Below, in pieces: positions 7,214 through 10,596 of a stretch of DNA of 10,596 bases. Numbering within the stretch: the stretch's first letter is position 1; the number at the start of each line of letters is the position of its first letter. This DNA is from PALSA-555 sp036521915 (GTDB taxonomy: Bacteria; Actinomycetota; Acidimicrobiia; IMCC26256; PALSA-555): the NCBI GenBank assembly GCA_036521915.1, contig DATDGU010000351.1, positions 1 to 10,596 on the forward strand, in the 5' to 3' direction. The position numbers and the translations under genes are program-made. The notes under the pieces are model-generated. The model saw only the letters and a program-made list of their open reading frames with translations. It was not told the origin of the DNA and searched no databases.

Positions 7214-7244
7214 CCGTCGCAGAACACGCCCAGGAGCCGCACCC

Positions 7245-7538
7245 ATGAAGTTGCACCCGCTGGAGGACCGCATCGTCGTCCGGGCCAGTGAGCCCGAGGA
7301 GACCACCGTGAGCGGCCTCGTCATCCCCGACACGGCGAAGGAGAAGCCCCAGCAGGGCGAGGTCCTGGCCGTGGGGCCGGGCCGCCGCACCGAGAACACC
7401 GGCGAGGTCGTCCCCCTCGACATCAAGGTCGGCGACACCGTCGTCTACTCGAAGTACGGCGGGACCGAGATCACCGTGGACGGCGAGGACCTGCTGATCC
7501 TCACCGGCCGCGACGTCCTCGCCAAGGTCGAGAAGTAA
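7245..7538 (+). CDS. groES: Co-chaperonin GroES (Hsp10)
   Basis: The 97-residue lid of the GroEL folding chamber; seven copies cap the ring. MKLHPLEDRIVVR at 1-13 is the standard N-terminus. The mobile loop at about 16-37 contains GLVIPDTAKEKPQQG, whose hydrophobic LVI contacts GroEL. GEVLAVGPG lies at 38-46, VKVGDTVVYSKYGGTEI (written from I60 on as KVGDTVVYSKYGGTEI) forms the core, and EDLLILTGRDVLA ends the protein. AGGAG at 7232-7236 with an 8-base spacer fixes the ATG at 7245. It has its own promoter region with CIRCE, apart from the upstream operon. No groEL follows: the next gene is convergent and starts on the other strand. Confidence 0.97.
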   Translation: MKLHPLEDRIVVRASEPEETTVSGLVIPDTAKEKPQQGEVLAVGPGRRTENTGEVVPLDIKVGDTVVYSKYGGTEITVDGEDLLILTGRDVLAKVEK

Positions 7539-7560
7539 GGCACGCGGAGGGCGGCGCGCC

Positions 7561-7573
7561 GACCCCTCGGGTC
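7561..7573. terminator. Possible small bidirectional terminator hairpin between groES and the convergent acyl-CoA synthetase gene
   Basis: GACCC, a 3-base loop, then GGGTC forms a perfect 5-bp stem just after groES. It overlaps the stop codon of the convergent gene (TCA at 7572-7574). A 10-base palindrome CGGCGCGCCG (7552-7561) abuts it. There is no T-run, so this is weak; it is the only structure seen between the two convergent genes. Confidence 0.3.
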
Positions 7574-9212
7574 AGCGGGCCGCCCGCTGCTCCTCTTCCA
7601 GTTGTGCCGTCGCCGTGCGGCGCGCCCAGGCGTAGTCCGCCTTCCCGTTCGGGCCGCGGCGGATCTCGTCGACGATCACGAAGTGGCGCGGCCACTTGAA
7701 CCGGGCGAGCCCCGCGTCTGTGGCGCGCAGGCTCGCGGGGTCGAGCGTCCGACCGGGCTCGGCGGCCAGGACGGCGGTCACGGCCTCCCCGTAGCGGTCG
7801 TCGGGCACCCCGACCGCGACGCAGTCGGCGACGGCGGGGTCGCGCTTCAGCGCCTCCTCGACCTCCTCGGGGTAGATCTTCTCGCCGCCGGAGTTGATGC
7901 ACACCGAGCCCCGGCCGAGCAGCGTGATCGACCCGTCCTCGTCGACCGTCGCCCAGTCGCCCGGCACCGAGTACCGGACGCCGCCCAGGGTGCGGAACGT
8001 CGCCGCGGTCTTCGAGGGGTCCTTGTAGTAGCCGACGGGGAGGTAGCCGCCGAGGGCGAGCATGCCTTGCTGCCCGGACCCCGGCGTCACCTCGCGCCCC
8101 TCGTCGTCGAGCACCTTCGTGTGCGCCCCGATCTTGAAGCGGGCCGTCCGGGCGGGCTCGCCCGGCGTGGTGATGCTCGACGCGAAGCCGACCCCCTCGC
8201 TCGAGCCGAGGCTGTCGAGGAGGATCATCGGCTGGCGGGCGGCGAGCTCGGCCTTCACCTCGGCGCTCCAGATGACGCCGCTGCTGATCAGGAGCGCGAG
8301 CGACGACAGGTCGTAGGGCTCCCCGCGGGCCTCGGCCTCTTCGAGGGCCCGCACCATCGGCTTCGCGAACGCGTCCCCGACGATCGCGAGCTGCGTCACC
8401 CGCTCCCGGGCGACCGTGGACCACAGCTCGTCCGGGTCGAAGTGGCGTCCCTCGAGCGTCACGACCGTGCCGCCGAGGAACAAGGTCTGCATCGACGTCA
8501 TGACCCCGGTGCCGTGCATCTGCGGGGACGCGGGCAGGTGGACGGGTGAGCGGCCCATCGCGTTGACCCGCGCCGCGATCGCGCCGGCGTCCTCGGCGCG
8601 CTCGGGCAGCGTCTCGCCGAACAGCGGGTAGGTGTTCTCGCCGAGGGTGCCGTAGATGTCCTCGTTGCGCCACATAACGCCCTTCGGCATCCCGGTCGTG
8701 CCGCCCGTGTAGACGAACCACAGCTCGTCGCCGGTGCGCGACTGGCGGGGCGCCGGGTCGTGCTCGGCGAGCAGCGTCTCGTAGTCGAGGGCAGCGTCGA
8801 GGAGCGGCGACCCGTCGTCGACCTGCACGACCGCCCGCAGCCGGGGCAGCGTGTCCCGCACCGCCTCGACCGGCGCGGCGAGCGACCCGTCGAAGACCAG
8901 CACCTCGGCGTCGGCGTTCTCGAGCAGATAGGCGAGCTCGGCGTCGAGGTAGCGGTAGTTCACGTTCACGTGCACGGCCCGGGCCTTCAGCCCGCCGTAC
9001 ATCGCCTCGAGGAACTCGTTGCCGTTGTGGAGGTACAGCGCGACCTTCGAGTCGGGCCCGAGCCCCAGCGCGCCGAGCGCCGAGGCGAACCGGGCCGCCC
9101 GGTCGTCGAAGTCGTGCCACGTGCGCCGGGTCGAGCCCTGCACGAGCGCCGTCTTCTCGGGCAGCGTGTCGCTCACGGACTCGAACACCGTCGCCAGGTT
9201 CCAGTCGGCCAT
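7572..9212 (-). CDS. FadD19-like acyl-CoA synthetase (AMP-forming ligase)
   Basis: A 546-residue ANL-superfamily enzyme that activates a carboxylic acid with ATP and joins it to coenzyme A. Core motifs: YTGGTTGMPKG at 168-178 (P-loop A3), SLGSSEGVG at 334-342 (A5), GDWATVDEDG at 418-427 (A7), LLGRGSVCINSGGEKIYPEE at 431-450 (A8 hinge), and PNGKADY with the catalytic K524 (A10). The blocks VMWRNEDIYG after A3, VGYYKDPSKTA, and GRGSVxINSGGEK are those I recall from M. tuberculosis FadD19, the ligase that activates the C26 cholesterol side chain, and related FadD3/FadD17. Steroid or branched fatty acids are therefore plausible substrates, but this is inferred. The ATG at 9212 is preceded by a GGGGGG tract (9216-9221), which can serve as a ribosome site. 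Its natural upstream region is cut short by a TnpB element about 30 bases away, and no fatty-acid or steroid gene neighbours it in this window. Confidence 0.93.
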   Translation of the reverse strand: MADWNLATVFESVSDTLPEKTALVQGSTRRTWHDFDDRAARFASALGALGLGPDSKVALYLHNGNEFLEAMYGGLKARAVHVNVNYRYLDAELAYLLENADAEVLVFDGSLAAPVEAVRDTLPRLRAVVQVDDGSPLLDAALDYETLLAEHDPAPRQSRTGDELWFVYTGGTTGMPKGVMWRNEDIYGTLGENTYPLFGETLPERAEDAGAIAARVNAMGRSPVHLPASPQMHGTGVMTSMQTLFLGGTVVTLEGRHFDPDELWSTVARERVTQLAIVGDAFAKPMVRALEEAEARGEPYDLSSLALLISSGVIWSAEVKAELAARQPMILLDSLGSSEGVGFASSITTPGEPARTARFKIGAHTKVLDDEGREVTPGSGQQGMLALGGYLPVGYYKDPSKTAATFRTLGGVRYSVPGDWATVDEDGSITLLGRGSVCINSGGEKIYPEEVEEALKRDPAVADCVAVGVPDDRYGEAVTAVLAAEPGRTLDPASLRATDAGLARFKWPRHFVIVDEIRRGPNGKADYAWARRTATAQLEEEQRAAR

Positions 9213-9225
9213 CGGCCCCCCAGGT

Positions 9226-9238
9226 CGCTGCGGCAGCG
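9226..9238. repeat. 13-bp palindrome upstream of the acyl-CoA synthetase gene
   Basis: CGCTGC, one central G, GCAGCG is a perfect 6+1+6 inverted repeat lying 13 bases upstream of the acyl-CoA synthetase start codon. It could be an operator half of a regulator, part of the 5' leader structure, or chance in GC-rich DNA. It also falls where the guide portion of an omega RNA from the adjacent TnpB unit would lie. Confidence 0.4.
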
Positions 9239-9241
9239 CAG

Positions 9242-9251
9242 CCTACGCTCG
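9242..9251. repeat. Direct repeat, right-end copy of the TnpB unit
   Basis: CCTACGCTCG on the + strand, identical to 10499-10508. It follows the tnpB stop codon with a 9-base gap and is taken as the right end of the element. On the - strand it can also fold with the bases before it (CTAC, 6-base loop, GTAG). Confidence 0.55.
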
Positions 9252-9390
9252 GGTAGCGGGTCAGTTTCGACCCTGCGCAGCCGACGGCTGCTGGGCCCTA
9301 CCGGCCCGGAGGATGTTGTGGGCCGCGTTGATGTCGGCGTGGGCCTGGTGTTGGCAGGCCTGGCATCGAAAGACGGCGCCGTGCCGGTTA
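9242..9390 (-). ncRNA. Putative omega RNA (reRNA) from the 3' end of tnpB
   Basis: TnpB proteins are guided by an RNA made from the end of tnpB and the right end of the element, running on into flanking DNA that serves as the guide. Here the last part of tnpB holds two adjacent perfect hairpins: GCAGCC/GGCTGC with a 3-base loop (9277-9291), and GGGTC/GACCC with a 6-base loop (9258-9273), the latter spanning the tnpB stop codon. A third weak stem (CTAC/GTAG) runs into the presumed right end. The guide would then be the - strand from 9241 downwards, about 16-20 bases. The 5' boundary given is approximate; the class is known, the details here are inferred. Confidence 0.45.
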
Positions 9391-10445
9391 CCGGCCGCAC
9401 AGTGCCCGCAGTGGGCGCAGGTGCGGCTGGTGTTGTGGGGCTTCACCGCGAGGACGACTCGACCGGCGCTCTCAGCCTTGTACGAGATCATCGCGAGGAG
9501 GGCTCCCCACCCGACGTCATGGATGTTGCTGTTCAGGACGGTCTTGGCACTCGCCCCGTTGGGGACGTAGCCACCGCGGCCGTCGGGTCGCGGTGCGGGT
9601 CGACGCACGAGGTTGGCGATCCGGAGGTCTTCGTGGACGAGCATGTCGTAGCGGTCGACGAGGTGACGCGAGAGCTGATGGGCCGCGTCCTTGCGGCAGT
9701 CGCGGATGTGGCGATGCGCGGCCGCGACCCGGTCGCGGGCCAGCAGGCGATGTGCCGAGCCACGCTGTTTGGTGGCGAGGCGGCGTTGCGCCGCCGCCAG
9801 CCGGGCCGCGCTGCCGTGGAGGTGGCGCGGGTTGGGATACAGCGCACCGTCGCTGGTCGCGACCCAGACCCCGACCCCCACGTCCAGGCCCACTTGGCGG
9901 CCCGTGGCGGGGAGCGGCTCGGCTGGCACCCCCACACAGCGCAGCGTGACCCACCAGCGTCGCCCCTCCCGGCGAAGCGTGATCGCTTTGGGCTCTCCGC
10001 GGATGGGGCGATGCAAGCGCACCTTGAGGTCCCCGATCCCACACAACCGCAACCGCCGGGCGACCGGATCGAGGCGCCACCCGTCGCGGTTCTCCCACTG
10101 CAGCGAATCCCAACGACTCAACGGCCGAAACCGCGGATGCCCCGGACGCTTTCCCGCCCGAGCCCGCCGATAGAAACCGGCGAAGGCCCAGTCCAAGCGC
10201 CGCAACGTCCCCCGACACACCGTGACACCGGCCGCCAGCACTTCCGGGCGCACCTCCCGCAGTGTCGTGAGTGTCCGACACTGCTCGAAATACGAGACCG
10301 ACCGGCGCTCCCACCGCCACGCCCCGCGCCGCTCCTCCAGCGCGGCGTTGTACAACTCGCACTGCAACACCGACAACCGCTCCAGCGCCCCACGCTGACG
10401 CACCGTCGGGTTCACCAGATACCGAAACGACCGGCACCGACCCAT
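9261..10445 (-). CDS. tnpB: TnpB RNA-guided nuclease (IS605 OrfB / IS1341-type)
   Basis: A 394-residue TnpB, the ancestor-like relative of Cas12, which cuts DNA next to a transposon-adjacent motif using an omega RNA. The N-terminus MGRCRSFRYLVNPTVRQRGA followed by ELYNAALEER is the standard wedge/REC-type beginning (OrfB_IS605 HTH region). The RuvC residues are all present: D188 (VGLDVGVG), E272 (VHEDLRIANLV) and D371 (HADINAAHNIL). The zinc finger uses C343, C346, C361 and C364 (TCAHCGH ... FRCQACQ). No frameshift or stop is seen, so the nuclease looks functional. I start it at the ATG 10445 because TnpB proteins begin about this far before the YLVNPT block; an in-frame GTG at 10463 would add six residues, and neither has a clear ribosome site. 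It lies 48 bases from the acyl-CoA synthetase gene on the same strand, so read-through is likely. Confidence 0.93.
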   Translation of the reverse strand: MGRCRSFRYLVNPTVRQRGALERLSVLQCELYNAALEERRGAWRWERRSVSYFEQCRTLTTLREVRPEVLAAGVTVCRGTLRRLDWAFAGFYRRARAGKRPGHPRFRPLSRWDSLQWENRDGWRLDPVARRLRLCGIGDLKVRLHRPIRGEPKAITLRREGRRWWVTLRCVGVPAEPLPATGRQVGLDVGVGVWVATSDGALYPNPRHLHGSAARLAAAQRRLATKQRGSAHRLLARDRVAAAHRHIRDCRKDAAHQLSRHLVDRYDMLVHEDLRIANLVRRPAPRPDGRGGYVPNGASAKTVLNSNIHDVGWGALLAMISYKAESAGRVVLAVKPHNTSRTCAHCGHCAAGNRHGAVFRCQACQHQAHADINAAHNILRAGRAQQPSAAQGRN

Positions 10446-10498
10446 CGACGACACACCGCACACCTACACCAACCATGTGACACGAAATGACCCCACTA

Positions 10499-10508
10499 CC
10501 TACGCTCG
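10499..10508. repeat. Direct repeat, left-end copy flanking the TnpB unit
   Basis: CCTACGCTCG on the + strand, the second copy of 9242-9251, about 50 bases upstream of the tnpB ATG. It would hold the target/TAM side of the element if the boundary is right. The bases between it and tnpB (10446-10498) contain no strong hairpin, only a small GTGTCAC-like motif at about 10477-10483. Confidence 0.5.
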
Positions 10509-10525
10509 CAGCCATGGCGACTCGC

Positions 10526-10554
10526 GGGGGCCGACAGCGCATCCCGCGGCCCCC
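10526..10554. repeat. GC-rich inverted repeat
   Basis: GGGGGCCG (10526-10533) and CGGCCCCC (10547-10554) form a perfect 8-bp stem with a 13-base loop. It lies outside the TnpB unit, next to a second and stronger inverted repeat. It could be part of a transcription terminator or a structured leader; no T-run follows on either strand. Confidence 0.5.
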
Positions 10555-10560
10555 CTCGGC

Positions 10561-10589
10561 GCGCCCCGGGCGCCCGGCGCCCGGGGCGC
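10561..10589. terminator. Perfect 14-bp GC inverted repeat, possible terminator
   Basis: GCGCCCCGGGCGCC (10561-10574), a single central C (10575), and GGCGCCCGGGGCGC (10576-10589) are exact complements. With a real loop of about 5 bases, at least 12 pairs would form, an extremely stable hairpin. No T-tract follows, as is common for actinobacterial stem-loop terminators. Its most likely role is ending a gene that reaches in from beyond the right edge. Bases 10509-10596 otherwise hold no gene I can support. Confidence 0.45.
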
Positions 10590-10596
10590 ACCACCC

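Larger units (their letters stand above)
9242..10498 (-). mobile_element. IS605/IS1341-type insertion unit carrying only tnpB
   Basis: A stand-alone tnpB gene bracketed by two copies of a 10-base direct repeat (CGAGCGTAGG on the - strand, at 9242-9251 and 10499-10508). No tnpA (Y1 or serine recombinase) is nearby, so any movement would need one acting from elsewhere. The repeat copies lie 9 bases beyond the tnpB stop and about 50 bases before its ATG, near where the element ends are expected. The ends are estimated from the repeat alone. IS605 elements make no target duplication, but their right-end cleavage site resembles the target site, so short matching sequences at both ends are expected; a 10-base match is longer than usual. 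IS607-derived elements are an alternative source; both copies end in GG, which is the IS607 target dinucleotide. Confidence 0.6.

Noticed and set aside
9245..9269. An ECF-sigma-like promoter (GAAAC ... CGTA on the - strand) before the acyl-CoA synthetase
   Set aside because: The match is short and overlaps the hairpin and the stop codon of tnpB; chance is as likely.
10446..10463. GTG at 10463 as the tnpB start
   Set aside because: It is possible but adds six residues before the usual TnpB N-terminus; the ATG at 10445 is favoured. Neither has a clear ribosome site, so this is not settled.
8760..10490. Long open + strand frame opposite the acyl-CoA synthetase and tnpB
   Set aside because: It crosses the boundary of two unrelated, motif-complete - strand genes and an element end, and shows no recognisable protein features.
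10514..10596. A partial gene starting at the ATG 10514 on the + strand
   Set aside because: Only 27 codons are visible, low-complexity, and they contain two strong inverted repeats; not enough to call a gene.
1..10596. tRNA genes, rRNA, CRISPR arrays, toxin-antitoxin pairs or a defence cluster around tnpB
   Set aside because: No cloverleaf-like stretch, no regularly spaced repeats and no additional accessory genes were seen; TnpB stands alone between housekeeping-style genes.

Overview
The window is very GC-rich, densely packed, bacterial chromosomal DNA. The gene order nnrD – alr – alpha/beta hydrolase – tsaE – tsaB – rimI – tsaD – groES, frequent GTG starts, 4-base stop/start overlaps, and a CIRCE operator before groES point to an actinobacterium. 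The extra genes (family-4 uracil-DNA glycosylase, P1 peptidase) and an actinobacterial-style FadD19-like acyl-CoA synthetase make an Acidimicrobiia-like lineage a reasonable guess. That assignment comes from recalled gene order and protein style, not from a search.

Layout. Bases 1-7141 are one unbroken co-directional gene block on the + strand: the 3' end of nnrD (NAD(P)HX repair), a two-CBS-domain protein, alr (D-alanine supply), a membrane-anchored or exported alpha/beta hydrolase, a P1/DmpA-type self-processing peptidase, a 4Fe-4S uracil-DNA glycosylase, then tsaE, tsaB, rimI and tsaD. Nearly every junction is an overlap or a gap of a few bases (GTGA at 827, 2958, 4436 and 5598; ATGA at 1954 and 6140; TGATG at 4907), so the block is very likely one translationally coupled operon. 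TsaE, TsaB and TsaD form the tRNA t6A-modification complex; the TsaC/Sua5 partner is not in the window. RimI is the GNAT acetyltransferase usually encoded inside this cluster. Bases 7142-7244 hold a promoter-like region and a near-perfect CIRCE element (HrcA operator) controlling groES (7245-7538). No groEL follows; a convergent gene does.

Bases 7572-9212 (- strand) encode an acyl-CoA synthetase closely resembling the FadD19/FadD3-type ligases of sterol and fatty-acid catabolism. Just upstream of its start codon sits an insertion-sequence remnant or unit (about 9242-10498, - strand) carrying an intact IS605/IS1341-type TnpB RNA-guided nuclease gene. The RuvC D/E/D residues and zinc-finger cysteines are all present, no tnpA lies beside it, and the 3' end carries two consecutive perfect hairpins as expected for an omega (re)RNA. 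A 10-bp direct repeat (CGAGCGTAGG on the - strand) brackets the unit and is my best estimate of its ends.

The last ~90 bases contain two strong GC-rich inverted repeats and no gene I can support. I see no tRNA, rRNA or CRISPR array. The only candidate for an unusual system is the stand-alone TnpB unit lodged at the 5' edge of fadD. The rest is a well-conserved housekeeping operon with some unusual members and details.
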